In this document: positions 17,728 through 26,766 of the stretch, piece after piece | Numbering within the stretch: the stretch's first letter is position 1 | Layout of the letters: the number at the start of each line of letters is the position of its first letter | Source of the DNA: Haloferax larsenii JCM 13917 | GTDB lineage: Archaea; Halobacteriota; Halobacteria; Halobacteriales; Haloferacaceae | Length of the DNA stretch: 64,000 nt | Assembly (NCBI RefSeq): GCF_000336955.1 | Contig: NZ_AOLI01000025.1 | Span: forward strand, 64,587 to 128,586 | Direction: 5' to 3' | Notes under the pieces: generated by a model | Told to the model about the DNA's origin: nothing | Database searches by the model: none | Seen by the model: only the letters and a program-made list of their open reading frames with translations | Position numbers and translations under genes: made by a program

Positions 17728-19911
17728 ATGGGCCGACGAAAGAAAATCGTCCAAGAATGTGAGAAACTGATGGACAAGCCGGAGCAGATCCGGAACATCG
17801 CCATCGCAGCTCACGTCGACCACGGGAAGACGACCCTTTCGGACAACCTCCTCGCGGGCGCAGGCATGATCTCTGACGAGACTGCCGGCCAGCAGCTCGC
17901 GATGGACACGAAAGAGGACGAACAGGAACGCGGTATCACCATCGACGCGGCAAACGTCTCGATGACTCACGAGTACGATGATGAGAACCACCTCATCAAC
18001 CTCATCGACACGCCGGGCCACGTCGACTTCGGTGGCGACGTGACACGCGCGATGCGCGCCGTCGACGGTGCGCTCGTCGTCGTCGACGCCGTCGAGGGTG
18101 CCATGCCGCAGACCGAGACGGTGCTGCGTCAGGCACTCCGCGAGGGTGTCAAGCCGGCCCTGTTCATCAACAAGGTCGACCGCCTCATCAACGAGCTGCA
18201 GGAAGGTCCCGAGGAGATGCAGCAGCGTCTCGTCGACGTCATCTCCGACGTCAACGAACTCATCCGGGGCATGACCAAAGAGAAGGACTACGATTGGACG
18301 GTCTCCGTCGAAGACGGTACCGTCGCCTTCGGGTCCGCTCTCTACAAGTGGGGTGTCTCGATGCCGTCGATGGAAGAGACGGGTATCTCCTTCGGCGACA
18401 TCATCGACCTCGAACGTGGTGGCGACCGTCAGGAACTCCACGAGCGTACGCCGCTTTCGGACGTCGTGCTCGACATGGTTGCGGAGCACTTCCCCAACCC
18501 GCTCGACGCCCAGCCCCGTCGTATCCCGACGGTCTGGCGTGGTGACTCCGACTCCGACCTCGCGCGCCAGATGCGTGAAGTCGACGACGAGGGCGAAGTC
18601 GTCTTCATGGCGACGGACATCTCGATGGACCCCCACGCGGGCGAAATCGCGACGGGCCGCCTCTTCTCCGGTACTATCCGCAAGGGTCAGGAGCTGTATG
18701 TCTCCGGTACCGCGGGCAAGAACCGCGTCCAGTCCGTCGGTGTCTTCATGGGTGGCGAGCGCGAGGAACTCGACCGCGGCGTCCCCGCAGGGAACATCGC
18801 GGCCGTCACGGGTCTCCGTGACGCAATCGCTGGTTCCACCGTCTCCTCGGTCGAGATGACGCCGTTCGAGTCCATCGAACACATCTCCGAGCCTGTCATC
18901 ACGAAGTCCGTGGAGGCAGAGCGCATGGACGACCTGCCGAAGCTCATCGAGACGCTCCAGCAGGTCGCCAAGGAAGACCCGACCATCCGCATCGAGATTA
19001 ACGAGGACACTGGCGAGCACCTGATCTCCGGTCAGGGTGAACTCCACCTCGAAGTCATCACGCAGCGTATCCGCGACAACCAGGGCATCCCGGTCCGCAC
19101 CGGTGAGCCGATTGTCGTCTACCGCGAGCAGGTCCAGGGCTCCTCCCACGAGGTCGAGGGTGTCTCCCCGAACCGCCACAACAAGTTCTACATCACGGCG
19201 GAACCCCTCTCGCAGGACATCGTCGACTCCATCAAGCTCGGCGAAATCTCGATGGACATGCCCGAACTGGAGCGCCGTGAGGCACTGCAGGAAGCCGGCA
19301 TGGACAAGGACACGTCCCAGAACGTCGAACACATCCACGGGACGAACATCCTCATCGACGACACGAAGGGTATCCAGCACCTCAACGAGACGATGGAACT
19401 CGTCATCGAGGGTCTCGAAGAGGCACTCGACGACGGTCCGCTCGCCGCGGAACCCGTTCAGGGTACGCTCCTCCGTCTCCACGACGCGAAGCTCCACGAG
19501 GACACCATCCACCGCGGTCCCGCACAGGTCATCCCTGCGACGCGTGACGCGGTCCACCGCTCGCTCATCGCGGGTCAGGTGAAGCTCCTCGAACCCATCC
19601 AGAACGTCCGCATCGACGTTCCGTCCGACTACATGGGCTCGGCCTCCGGCGAGATTCAGGGTCGCCGTGGCCGCGTAGACGACATGTACCAGGAAGGTGA
19701 CCTCATGGTCATCGAGGGTATCGCACCCGTCGAAGAGATGATTGGCTTCTCGTCTGACGTCCGTTCCGCGACGGAAGGCCGCGCCTCCTGGAACACGGAG
19801 AACGCTGGCTTCCGCGTGCTCTCGGACAATCTCCAGCGCGAGAAGATTATGGAGATTCGCGAGCGCAAGGGCATGAAGCTCGAGCTCTCGCAGGCTATCG
19901 ACTACATCTAA
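17728..19911 (+). CDS. fusA: Translation elongation factor EF-2
   Basis: A 727-residue translocase GTPase. G1 is [10 protein letters not shown] at about residues 28-37, G3 is DTPGHVD and G4 is NKVD. The diphthamide loop contains [19 protein letters not shown] near residue 595, where His in IHRG is the expected modified residue. Domain II-V order is normal. The start [15 protein letters not shown] is chosen by family length; an earlier in-frame start lies far upstream and overlaps the divergent gene region. It is followed by a hairpin terminator, so it is monocistronic here rather than part of a str operon. Confidence 0.97.
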   Translation: MGRRKKIVQECEKLMDKPEQIRNIAIAAHVDHGKTTLSDNLLAGAGMISDETAGQQLAMDTKEDEQERGITIDAANVSMTHEYDDENHLINLIDTPGHVDFGGDVTRAMRAVDGALVVVDAVEGAMPQTETVLRQALREGVKPALFINKVDRLINELQEGPEEMQQRLVDVISDVNELIRGMTKEKDYDWTVSVEDGTVAFGSALYKWGVSMPSMEETGISFGDIIDLERGGDRQELHERTPLSDVVLDMVAEHFPNPLDAQPRRIPTVWRGDSDSDLARQMREVDDEGEVVFMATDISMDPHAGEIATGRLFSGTIRKGQELYVSGTAGKNRVQSVGVFMGGEREELDRGVPAGNIAAVTGLRDAIAGSTVSSVEMTPFESIEHISEPVITKSVEAERMDDLPKLIETLQQVAKEDPTIRIEINEDTGEHLISGQGELHLEVITQRIRDNQGIPVRTGEPIVVYREQVQGSSHEVEGVSPNRHNKFYITAEPLSQDIVDSIKLGEISMDMPELERREALQEAGMDKDTSQNVEHIHGTNILIDDTKGIQHLNETMELVIEGLEEALDDGPLAAEPVQGTLLRLHDAKLHEDTIHRGPAQVIPATRDAVHRSLIAGQVKLLEPIQNVRIDVPSDYMGSASGEIQGRRGRVDDMYQEGDLMVIEGIAPVEEMIGFSSDVRSATEGRASWNTENAGFRVLSDNLQREKIMEIRERKGMKLELSQAIDYI

Positions 19912-19935
19912 AAGCGCACGACTGCGCTTTCTTTT
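19911..19935 (+). terminator. Hairpin plus T-run terminator after fusA
   Basis: The perfect 8-bp stem aaagcgca-cgac-tgcgcttt begins at the last base of the fusA stop and is followed by ctttt. The shape is that of a bacterial-type intrinsic terminator, which also works for archaeal polymerase because of the U-run. Confidence 0.7.
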
Positions 19936-20032
19936 GCGTACTGCCCCAGCAGCGACGGCGCTGCACTCGTCGGCCCCCTTCCGGGCACGCTCGCCAGCGC
20001 TGTTCGACTTGGTTCCAGTACAGTCGTGTCTC

Positions 20033-20078
20033 GCCGATGTAGAACCGTGTGAAATGCCACCACGGTGGCGACATCGGC
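20033..20078. promoter_or_regulatory. Nested inverted repeats upstream of the ACT-hom promoter
   Basis: gccgatgt (20033-20040) is repeated as its exact reverse complement at 20071-20078, and inside lies a second perfect 6-bp dyad gccacc-ac-ggtggc (20056-20069). The block ends about 21 bases upstream of the TATA box at 20100. It could be an operator or the 3' end of the fusA region; there is no gene in 19936-20130. Confidence 0.4.
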
Positions 20079-20099
20079 AAACCGTGACGGCTACGAAGG

Positions 20100-20107
20100 C
20101 TTATACC
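20100..20107 (+). promoter_or_regulatory. TATA box of the ACT-hom operon
   Basis: cttatacc is centred about 27 bases before the ATG at 20131. The predicted transcription start therefore falls at the first codon of the short upstream reading frame, not at the ACT-domain gene, which lies 104 bases further on. Confidence 0.6.
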
Positions 20108-20130
20108 TCGTGGCCGAATCACGGACACAT

Positions 20131-20238
20131 ATGCGTACGGGCACGTACCCCGACTCCTGGCGCGTTGACGCGAAACCACGACTGAGCCTCGCGTCGCCGA
20201 CAACACTGTCGGGGCGGCCCATGGAGGTGGGACGATGA
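20131..20238 (+). CDS. Putative leaderless leader peptide of the ACT-hom operon (35 residues)
   Basis: A short frame starting MRTGTYPDSW and ending MEVGR. Its ATG sits where transcription should begin given the TATA box, and its stop overlaps the ACT-domain ATG in ATGA form. Four of 35 codons are Thr, two of them adjacent (aca aca at 20200-20205) inside a 6-bp hairpin (20197-20212). Threonine is an end product of the homoserine pathway, so attenuation or coupling control is plausible. A Shine-Dalgarno-like ggaggtgg (20223-20230) lies near its end. Translation is unproven; the frame could be incidental. Confidence 0.5.
   Translation: MRTGTYPDSWRVDAKPRLSLASPTTLSGRPMEVGR
20197..20212 (+). promoter_or_regulatory. 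Hairpin in the ACT-hom leader
   Basis: ccgaca-acac-tgtcgg forms a perfect 6-bp stem with a 4-base loop, spanning the tandem Thr codons of the upstream frame and ending 10 bases before the Shine-Dalgarno-like ggaggtgg. A ribosome stalled on those codons would open it. Confidence 0.4.
20223..20230 (+). promoter_or_regulatory. Strong Shine-Dalgarno-like site before the ACT-domain gene
   Basis: ggaggtgg lies four bases before the ATG at 20235. Such a site is uncommon in haloarchaeal leaders and supports internal re-initiation at 20235 after the overlapping upstream frame stops. Confidence 0.55.
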
Positions 20239-20804
20239 GTACACAGGACGTCGAATCCGAGAGCGACGCCGAAACCGACGGGAGCGGGGAGCTTCCCCAG
20301 CCGCACACGATTCGGCTCGAACTCGTTGACGAGCCGGGACAACTCCTCTCGGCACTCCAGCCCATCGCCGAAAACGGCGGCAACTTGCTGTCTATCTTCC
20401 ACGAACGCGGCAACCTGACGCCGCGAGGGCACATCCCGGTCGAAGTCGACCTCGAATGCCCGCCGGACCGGTTCGATACCATCGTCGACGCGCTCCGTGA
20501 CGCTGGCATCAACGTCATCCGCGCCGGTGCGGAGCACTTCGGCGAGACGGTCTCGCTTATCCTCGTCGGCGACCTCGTGGACACGGACCTCTCTCATACG
20601 CTCCACAGCATCGAAGACGGTGCGGAAGCGACCGTGACGGACGTGTCGCTGTCTGCGCCCTCCGGGACGCAGGAGCCGTCCAGCGCTCGCCTCCGACTCG
20701 CGACGCGGTCCGGGAAGACCGACGAGGCGCTTACGGTCGTTCGCGACATCGCGGCCGAGAAGGACTTACACGTCGTCGAACCGCTCACGGAGGGGTCGGC
20801 ATGA
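20235..20804 (+). CDS. ACT-domain amino acid-binding regulatory protein
   Basis: A 189-residue protein. After an acidic N-terminal tail (about 25 residues) comes a clear ACT domain (HTIRLELVDEPGQLLSALQPIAENGGNLLSIFHERG), then a second, weaker one (ARLRLATRSGKTDEALTVVRDIAAEKDLHVVEP). Its stop overlaps the homoserine dehydrogenase start, so the two are coupled. Archaeal homoserine dehydrogenases often lack their own ACT domain, and a separate ACT subunit is a likely feedback sensor for threonine or a related amino acid (inference from context). Confidence 0.85.
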   Translation: MSTQDVESESDAETDGSGELPQPHTIRLELVDEPGQLLSALQPIAENGGNLLSIFHERGNLTPRGHIPVEVDLECPPDRFDTIVDALRDAGINVIRAGAEHFGETVSLILVGDLVDTDLSHTLHSIEDGAEATVTDVSLSAPSGTQEPSSARLRLATRSGKTDEALTVVRDIAAEKDLHVVEPLTEGSA

Positions 20805-21754
20805 GCCTCAAACTCGCTATCCTCGGTGCGGGCGCAGTCGGTGGGTCCGTTCTCGACCTCGCGGGCGACTACGGCCACGAGGTCGTCGCCTTCGCGGACT
20901 CGTCGTCGTCGGTCTCCGACCCGGCAGGTCTCGACGCCGAATCCGTACACGCGCGGAAAGAACGCGATGGTGTCGTCGGCGACGACGACCCCCACGCCGT
21001 GTTCGACACCGACTACGACGTGCTAATCGAGGCCACGCCGACGACGCTCGGTGACGCGGAGCCTGGATTCTCGCACGTCGAGCGCGCGCTCGCGGACGAC
21101 CGACACGTCGTCTTGGCGAACAAGGGGCCGGTCGCAGAACGCTACGGCGACCTTCGCGCGCTCGAAGCAGAGAGCGAGGGAACCGTCCAGTTCGAAGCCG
21201 CCGTCGGCGGGGCGATTCCGGTCCTCTCGACCATCTCCGACCTCGGCCCGAGCCACGTCACTGCCGCGCGCGGCGTCCTCAACGGGACGGCCAACTTCAT
21301 CCTCTCGCGGATGGCCGCCGAGGGACTCGACTACGAACACGTCCTCGCGGAAGCACAGGACCTCGGTGTCGCCGAGACCGACCCCTCGTTCGACGTCGAT
21401 GGCATCGACGCCGCACTGAAGTTCGTCATCCTCGCTAACGTCTTGAGCGACGGTGACGCGGAGTACCGACTCGACGACGCCGACGTCGAGGGTATCCGAA
21501 ACGTTCCGGGGTCGGCGCTCGACCTTGCCGCCGAAGATGGTCGGACGGTTCGACTTATCGGCGAGGCAACCTCGTCCGGCGTGCGCGTGGCACCGCGCTT
21601 GGTGCCGCAAGGCTCCGCGCTTTCGGTCACTGGCACGCAGAACATCGTTCAGTTGGAGACGACTCACGCCGGCCAGTTGAACATCAGCGGCCGCGGCGCG
21701 GGCGGTCCAGAGACGGCAACCGCCGTTTTGTCGGACGTTTCACGTCTGGAGTAA
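20801..21754 (+). CDS. hom: Homoserine dehydrogenase
   Basis: A 317-residue NAD(P)-dependent oxidoreductase converting aspartate-4-semialdehyde to homoserine. The Rossmann motif GAGAVGGSVL is at residues 8-17. The catalytic domain contains EAAVGGAIPVLSTIS, NGTANFILSRM and the conserved AETDPSFDVDGIDAALKFVILA region with the catalytic Asp/Lys. There is no C-terminal ACT domain, matching the separate ACT protein just upstream (ATGA overlap). Confidence 0.93.
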   Translation: MSLKLAILGAGAVGGSVLDLAGDYGHEVVAFADSSSSVSDPAGLDAESVHARKERDGVVGDDDPHAVFDTDYDVLIEATPTTLGDAEPGFSHVERALADDRHVVLANKGPVAERYGDLRALEAESEGTVQFEAAVGGAIPVLSTISDLGPSHVTAARGVLNGTANFILSRMAAEGLDYEHVLAEAQDLGVAETDPSFDVDGIDAALKFVILANVLSDGDAEYRLDDADVEGIRNVPGSALDLAAEDGRTVRLIGEATSSGVRVAPRLVPQGSALSVTGTQNIVQLETTHAGQLNISGRGAGGPETATAVLSDVSRLE

Positions 21755-21944
21755 CCGCGTCTCTGGCCTTCACGGACCATCTTATCGCCGTTCGACCGGT
21801 GAGCTATTCGCCCCGCGAACCACTGTGGTATGGTTCCGCAAATCGCAGTACGCCGGTTAGACGGCCCGTAGAGCGTATCGAAATCGTTTTAGGGGTTTCA
21901 GCGAAAACACTCCCCACAGAGCGCCTTAGCGCGTGAATATATCA

Positions 21945-23210
21945 ATGAGCGACAAACCCCACCAGAACCTGGCCATCATTGGCCACGTCGACCACGGTAA
22001 GAGTACGCTCGTCGGCCGACTCCTGTTCGAGACCGGTTCCGTCCCGGAACACGTCATCGAGCAGCACCGCGAAGAGGCCGAGGAGAAGGGCAAGGGCGGA
22101 TTCGAATTCGCCTACGTCATGGACAACCTCGCAGAAGAGCGCGAGCGCGGTGTCACCATCGACATCGCCCACCAGGAATTCGACACGGATGAATACTACT
22201 TCACCATCGTCGACTGTCCTGGCCACCGCGACTTCGTCAAGAACATGATCACCGGTGCCTCGCAGGCTGACAACGCGGTTCTCGTCGTCGCTGCTGACGA
22301 CGGTGTCGCACCTCAGACCCGCGAGCACGTCTTCCTCGCCCGCACCCTCGGTATCGGCGAACTCATCATCGCGGTCAACAAGATGGACGTCGTCGACTAC
22401 AGCGAAGACACCTACAACGAGGTCAAGGAGCAGGTCAACAAGCTCCTCAAGCAGGTCCGCTTCAACTCCGACGACGCGACCTACGTGCCGATCTCGGCCT
22501 TCGAGGGCGACAACATCGCCGACCGCTCCGACAACACGTCGTGGTACGACGGCGACATCCTCCTCGAAGCACTCAACGCCCTGCCGGCACCGCAGCCGCC
22601 GACGGACGCGCCGCTGCGCCTGCCCATCCAGGACGTCTACACCATCTCCGGCATCGGTACCGTCCCTGTCGGACGTATCGAGACGGGTACCCTCAACCCC
22701 GGCGACAACGTGAGCTTCCAGCCCTCTGACGTCGGCGGCGAGGTCAAGACCGTCGAGATGCACCACGAGGAAGTCGACAGCGCGGGCCCCGGCGACAACG
22801 TCGGATTCAACGTCCGTGGCGTCGGCAAGGACGACATCCGCCGCGGCGACGTCTGTGGCCCGGCTGACGACCCGCCGAAGGTCGCCGAGACCTTCCAGGC
22901 TCAGGTCGTCGTCATGCAGCACCCCTCGGTCATCACGGCTGGTTACACGCCGGTCTTCCACGCCCACACGGCGCAGGTCGCGTGTACCATCGAGTCCATC
23001 GACCAGAAGCTCGACCCCGCGTCGGGTGAGGTCGCTGAGGAGAACCCGGACTTCATCAAGTCCGGCGACGCCGCTATCGTGACCGTCCGTCCGCAGAAGC
23101 CGCTCAGCATCGAGCCGTCCTCCGAGATTCCGGAACTCGGCAGCTTCGCTGTCCGTGACATGGGTCAGACCATCGCGGCCGGCAAGGTGCTCGAGGTCAA
23201 CGAGCGGTAA
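21945..23210 (+). CDS. tef1a: Translation elongation factor EF-1alpha
   Basis: A 421-residue GTPase delivering aminoacyl-tRNA. G1 is GHVDHGKST at residues 13-21, G3 is DCPGH and G4 is NKMD, followed by two beta-barrel domains ([15 protein letters not shown], then [17 protein letters not shown]). The ATG at 21945 (MSDKPHQNL) gives the normal length; an alternative in-frame start 12 bases upstream adds MNIS. rps10 starts two bases after the stop, the classic archaeal tuf-rps10 pair. Confidence 0.97.
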   Translation: MSDKPHQNLAIIGHVDHGKSTLVGRLLFETGSVPEHVIEQHREEAEEKGKGGFEFAYVMDNLAEERERGVTIDIAHQEFDTDEYYFTIVDCPGHRDFVKNMITGASQADNAVLVVAADDGVAPQTREHVFLARTLGIGELIIAVNKMDVVDYSEDTYNEVKEQVNKLLKQVRFNSDDATYVPISAFEGDNIADRSDNTSWYDGDILLEALNALPAPQPPTDAPLRLPIQDVYTISGIGTVPVGRIETGTLNPGDNVSFQPSDVGGEVKTVEMHHEEVDSAGPGDNVGFNVRGVGKDDIRRGDVCGPADDPPKVAETFQAQVVVMQHPSVITAGYTPVFHAHTAQVACTIESIDQKLDPASGEVAEENPDFIKSGDAAIVTVRPQKPLSIEPSSEIPELGSFAVRDMGQTIAAGKVLEVNER

Positions 23211-23212
23211 CG

Positions 23213-23521
23213 ATGCAACAGGCACGCGTTCGGCTCGCCGGCACGAGTCCGGAAGACCTCGACGACATCTGCGACGACGTCCGCGAGATCGCGAACAAGA
23301 CGGGCGTCAACCTCAGCGGGCCGATCCCGCTGCCGACGAAGACGCTCGAAGTCCCCGCCCGCAAATCGCCTGACGGCGAGGGGACTGCGACGTGGGAACA
23401 CTGGGAAATGCGCGTTCACAAGCGTCTCATCGATCTCGACGCTGACGAACGTGCGCTGCGCCAACTGATGCGCGTCCAGGTTCCGAACGACGTCAGCATC
23501 GAGATCGTCCTCGAAGACTGA
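23213..23521 (+). CDS. rps10: 30S ribosomal protein S10 (uS10)
   Basis: A 102-residue protein with the S10 core: [40 protein letters not shown] and the basic [22 protein letters not shown]. In archaea it is shorter than in bacteria, which matches. It is two bases after tef1a and must be co-transcribed with it. Confidence 0.96.
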   Translation: MQQARVRLAGTSPEDLDDICDDVREIANKTGVNLSGPIPLPTKTLEVPARKSPDGEGTATWEHWEMRVHKRLIDLDADERALRQLMRVQVPNDVSIEIVLED

Positions 23522-23799
23522 ACACGGTCTGTCCATTCGGACACACCATCCGTGACGTGACGGGTCGTCCGTCACATTCGCGGCTGTCGAGGCGCGCGTC
23601 CGGAGGACTCTGCCTCCGAGCTGGTTCACAGCGCTAAGGCGCGTGTCACCGCACTTCCGTTTCGACACGCCGACACCACAGACGAGAGCGTGGCGTCGGT
23701 GCGTCGCCCGAAGTGAGTGACCGTACTCGTCGGAAGCCGCACGACCGAATCGCCCGACGGAACGGCATGCAATCGCACGCCTGACCGGGAAACAGAGGG

Positions 23800-23806
23800 T
23801 ATAAGT
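23800..23806 (+). promoter_or_regulatory. TATA box of tRNA-Ala
   Basis: tataagt is centred about 29 bases before the tRNA 5' end at 23832. Between them is a 6-bp hairpin cccacg-actc-cgtggg (23811-23826). From 23522 to 23799 I see no gene. Confidence 0.55.
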
Positions 23807-23831
23807 GTATCCCACGACTCCGTGGGAGTGA

Positions 23832-23903
23832 GGGCTCGTAGATCAGTGGCAGATCGCTTCCTTCGCAAGGAAGAGGCCCGGGGTTCAAATCCCCGCGAGT
23901 CCA
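23832..23903 (+). tRNA. tRNA-Ala (CGC)
   Basis: A 72-base intronless tRNA. The acceptor GGGCTCG pairs with CGAGTCC (one G-U pair), the anticodon stem CTTCC/GGAAG encloses TTCGCAA so the anticodon is CGC (GCG codons), and the T-loop is GGGGTTCAAATCCCC. The discriminator is A; CCA is not encoded. Its last 13 bases are repeated downstream at 23974-23986. Confidence 0.95.
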
Positions 23904-23986
23904 TTTCCTTTCGTTCACTACGTTCACTGCAGTCAATGGACTCGCTTGCCCCCGCTCGCACTGCTCGCGGGGACCCCGCGAGTCCA
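23891..23986. repeat. Duplicated tRNA-Ala 3' end forming a hairpin downstream
   Basis: ccccgcgagtcca, the tRNA 3' end at 23891-23903, recurs exactly at 23974-23986. The inverse tggactcgc at 23937-23945 pairs with the second copy, and cccgc/gcggg segments lie between them, giving a long stem. A repeated tRNA 3' end is what integrase-mediated insertion or excision leaves; no integrase is seen here. Confidence 0.5.
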
Positions 23987-24084
23987 GCAGTGGGTCCGTA
24001 GCCTAGCACGTTGAGTCGTGAGTCTGGACGGAGTCCGTTCGCCACTCCATAATCGTCTCTCACAACTGAACCGCCAACCACGTC

Positions 24085-24441
24085 TCACCCCGAACGGATG
24101 CTCATTATGCCAGACACCATTCCGAACAGCAGCATTCCCCACGCCAACACGGTGATGGGAACTGAAAACTGAAGCAGTGACGAGACGGTGAACGCCGACA
24201 CACCTCCGATGATGGCCCCGAGCGTTCGGTTCTTGGACTCGGTCCCCGAAACCATCAGTTTCGGGTCGACCAATCCGACACTGATAGTGAACACGTAGAC
24301 GAGGAAGATAGCCGGGTAGACCATGAAGTACGCATGGCTGAAATAGTGGTACGTCGCCACAGCGATACTGAACGCGACGGGGAGTGCAATCAAATAGCGG
24401 AGGGACCTGCGCATATCTTCTGAGAACCGACCACCGGACAA
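24085..24441 (-). CDS. Four-helix membrane protein, unknown
   Basis: A 118-residue, strongly hydrophobic protein with segments at about residues 15-33, 39-60, 74-92 and 95-112 (for example AYFMVYPAIFLVYVFTISVGL). It starts MSGGRFSEDMRRSL; the inner ATG at residue 10 (MRRSLRYL) is a plausible alternative. No family recognised. It lies alone, 180 bases from tRNA-Ala, in DNA noticeably lower in GC than the surrounding core genes, so a recently gained gene is possible. Confidence 0.6.
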   Translation of the reverse strand: MSGGRFSEDMRRSLRYLIALPVAFSIAVATYHYFSHAYFMVYPAIFLVYVFTISVGLVDPKLMVSGTESKNRTLGAIIGGVSAFTVSSLLQFSVPITVLAWGMLLFGMVSGIMSIRSG

Positions 24442-24658
24442 AAATCCTAGTTACTTGACGGGTTCTCTGTTGTACAGTCGCCCGGAGACCGAGTCCCCTC
24501 GGTACAGAACGGTCACCAAATCGATAGACAACAGACGCATAAATCTGAACGAAACCACACATTTGATTTATATTAGACACTAGATAATCACAATTGTCCT
24601 AAACGAACCGGGGTTAGAGGGGAATCACTATAGGGACGAACTCACTACAGCAGGTAGT
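24442..24658. other. AT-rich divergent intergenic region
   Basis: These 217 bases separate two divergent genes. The middle (about 24535-24605) is unusually AT-rich for this genome (tttgatttatattagacact) and can supply TATA boxes for both directions. I see no RNA gene and no strong repeat. Confidence 0.4.
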
Positions 24659-26263
24659 ATGGCCGGCACGATTCGGGTCTTACACGTCGACGACGACCCC
24701 GACTTCACGGAACTCACTGCGACGTTTCTCGAACGCGAGAACGCCCGACTGAGCGTGACATCGGCCACCGACACGCGCGAGGGGATGCGCCGACTGGACG
24801 AGTCCGATATCGACTGCATCGTCAGCGACTACGATATGCCCGGCCAGACCGGCATCGACTTCCTCGACTCAGTTCGCGAGGAGTACACAGAACTGCCGTT
24901 TATCTTGTTCACCGGGAAGGGGTCCGAGGAGGTCGCTGCCGACGCGATTTCGGCCGGTGCGACCGACTACATACAGAAGGAACTCGGAACCGGCCAGTAC
25001 ACCGTACTCGCAAATCGAATCACGAACAGCGTCGAACAGCATCGAGCGCGCCGCCGCTCCGAGCGGGCCAACCGCCGTCGTCGCCAGACGCTCACTCGAA
25101 TCACAGACGGGTTCGTAGAGATGGACGCCGACCTCACGGTCACGGACGTCAACGAGCAGACGGTGGAACTGACGGGGTTGTCACGCGAGACGCTTCTCGG
25201 GATGAACTACCGAGCGGATATCGCTGAAGCGGACGACAACCCGTCTATCGAGGGATACGAGCAGGTCATCGAGACTGGCGAACCGCAGACGGTCGAAGCG
25301 CTCTCGGATATCAACGAGGGGCGGTGGATCGAAGAGCGCATTTTCCCCACCGAGGACCGCGACGGCGTCTACGTCTACTTTCAGGACATCACCGAGCGCA
25401 AGGAGCGCGAACGGAAACTCCAGACGCAAACGAGACGGCTACAGGGCGTTCTCGACAGTGTACAAGCCGCGCTTTGGATGCGAGACACCGAGAATCGGTT
25501 CATCCTCGCGAACCAGAACTATCGGGACCTGTTCGACATCGACAGCGAAATCGACCTCGCTGGCGTCGACGTCGCGGAGTTGTTCGACCAAGAGACAGTC
25601 GACCGGCTCAGAGAGACTGACCAGCGCGTGCTGTCTCGCGGTGAGCCAATCAAGGTCGAAGAGGAGGTCGAAACGGCGTACGGGATGCGTGCCTACCTCG
25701 CGCGAATCACGCCACTCTTCGACGACGACGGAGAGGTGTTTGCGACGGCCGGGGCCGCAGTCGATATCACCGAGCGAAGAGAACGCGAACGGACGTTGAC
25801 GGCGCTGCACACCGCGGCACAGAAAATCGAGCAGTCCGAAGACGAACAGACCGTCTACAAGACGCTCGTCGAGACCGCCGAGAACGTCCTGCAGTTCGAC
25901 CTCGTTGCGGTCGACATCGAACGAGACGGCTACCTCGTACAGGAGTTCTGGCGGTACAACTCCGAGGGTGCAGGCTGCTTGGAGAAAACGTCGCTCGAGT
26001 CGGACGATACGTTCGCCGCGCGAGCGTACAACCGACAGGAGACGATTACCGTCGACGACCTTCGGGAGGCGGACACCAAGACTGCGGACGACGACTACCG
26101 GTCGGCGCTGACCGTCCCAATCGGAAGGTTCGGAACGCTTCAGGCCGCCTCCAGTGAGGTCGGTGCGTTCGACGAGTACGACCGGGAGTTCGCCGAACTG
26201 CTGGTCGAACACGCGCGGGTAAAACTCGACCAGTTGGCGATGGCGTCGGACCGCCGTACGTGA
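24659..26263 (+). CDS. REC-PAS-PAS-GAF protein (response-regulator-type signalling protein without visible output domain)
   Basis: A 534-residue protein. The receiver domain (residues 1-125) has the acidic pair DDD (11-13), phosphoacceptor Asp57 in VSDYDMPG, the Thr in LFTGKG and Lys in IQKE, so it should be phosphorylatable. Two PAS domains follow: RITDGFVEMDADLTVTDVN to DITERKERE, and LDSVQAALWMRDTENRF to DITERRERE. A GAF domain fills the C-terminus (EDEQTVYKTLVETAENVLQFDLVAV). No HATPase or HTH region is seen; haloarchaeal relatives often end in bat-type HTH or a kinase core. Its partner kinase is not adjacent. Confidence 0.87.
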   Translation: MAGTIRVLHVDDDPDFTELTATFLERENARLSVTSATDTREGMRRLDESDIDCIVSDYDMPGQTGIDFLDSVREEYTELPFILFTGKGSEEVAADAISAGATDYIQKELGTGQYTVLANRITNSVEQHRARRRSERANRRRRQTLTRITDGFVEMDADLTVTDVNEQTVELTGLSRETLLGMNYRADIAEADDNPSIEGYEQVIETGEPQTVEALSDINEGRWIEERIFPTEDRDGVYVYFQDITERKERERKLQTQTRRLQGVLDSVQAALWMRDTENRFILANQNYRDLFDIDSEIDLAGVDVAELFDQETVDRLRETDQRVLSRGEPIKVEEEVETAYGMRAYLARITPLFDDDGEVFATAGAAVDITERRERERTLTALHTAAQKIEQSEDEQTVYKTLVETAENVLQFDLVAVDIERDGYLVQEFWRYNSEGAGCLEKTSLESDDTFAARAYNRQETITVDDLREADTKTADDDYRSALTVPIGRFGTLQAASSEVGAFDEYDREFAELLVEHARVKLDQLAMASDRRT

Positions 26264-26397
26264 GTGCGGTATTCGGTACTGTGGTCGGCTGTCAGAGCGC
26301 CTTCACAGGAGGACCATCCGTTTCACTTCCACCGAATCCTTCACTTTCACTCCACCCTTGGCGGACCCTCTTTAGTCCGCCGCGCAACCGGGGTGGT

Positions 26398-26766
26398 ATG
26401 GAAACAGGTCACGGCACCCCCTCGTCGGACCCGACCGAGGTCTTCCGAGACGTGGTCTCGACCCTCCGGGAGACACGCTGCGGTGTCCACCAACACCGCA
26501 TGGCGCAGGCGCTCCTCACGAAAGACGCCTCGGGGTCCCGGTTGGTCGCCCTCGTCGACGACACCGAGCGAGCGGTGTTTTTCAATCCCGCGTCACGAAC
26601 GCTCGAATCGGTCCCGTTCGACCGCGAGGGCACACACGAAGACGACGCCGAGGTGCTCTCGCGTTCGTTGGGCGACCCTGCCGCGTGGGTAGAGACACAC
26701 GCGGCGCGACTCGAATGGATTCACCCGCACTTTCGGTGGGCGTGCGGATTCGATGGGGGAGAATAG
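26398..26766 (+). CDS. Hypothetical protein, 122 residues
   Basis: A soluble, acidic protein starting METGHGTPSS; the ATG at 26398 is chosen because upstream sequence is poor coding. It contains TRCGVHQHRMAQALLTKDASGSRLVALVDD and a C-terminal histidine/tryptophan-rich stretch (LEWIHPHFRWACGFDGG). I do not recognise the family. Its stop lies at the edge of the tagcgtag repeat cluster, which separates it from the convergent small membrane gene. Confidence 0.62.
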   Translation: METGHGTPSSDPTEVFRDVVSTLRETRCGVHQHRMAQALLTKDASGSRLVALVDDTERAVFFNPASRTLESVPFDREGTHEDDAEVLSRSLGDPAAWVETHAARLEWIHPHFRWACGFDGGE

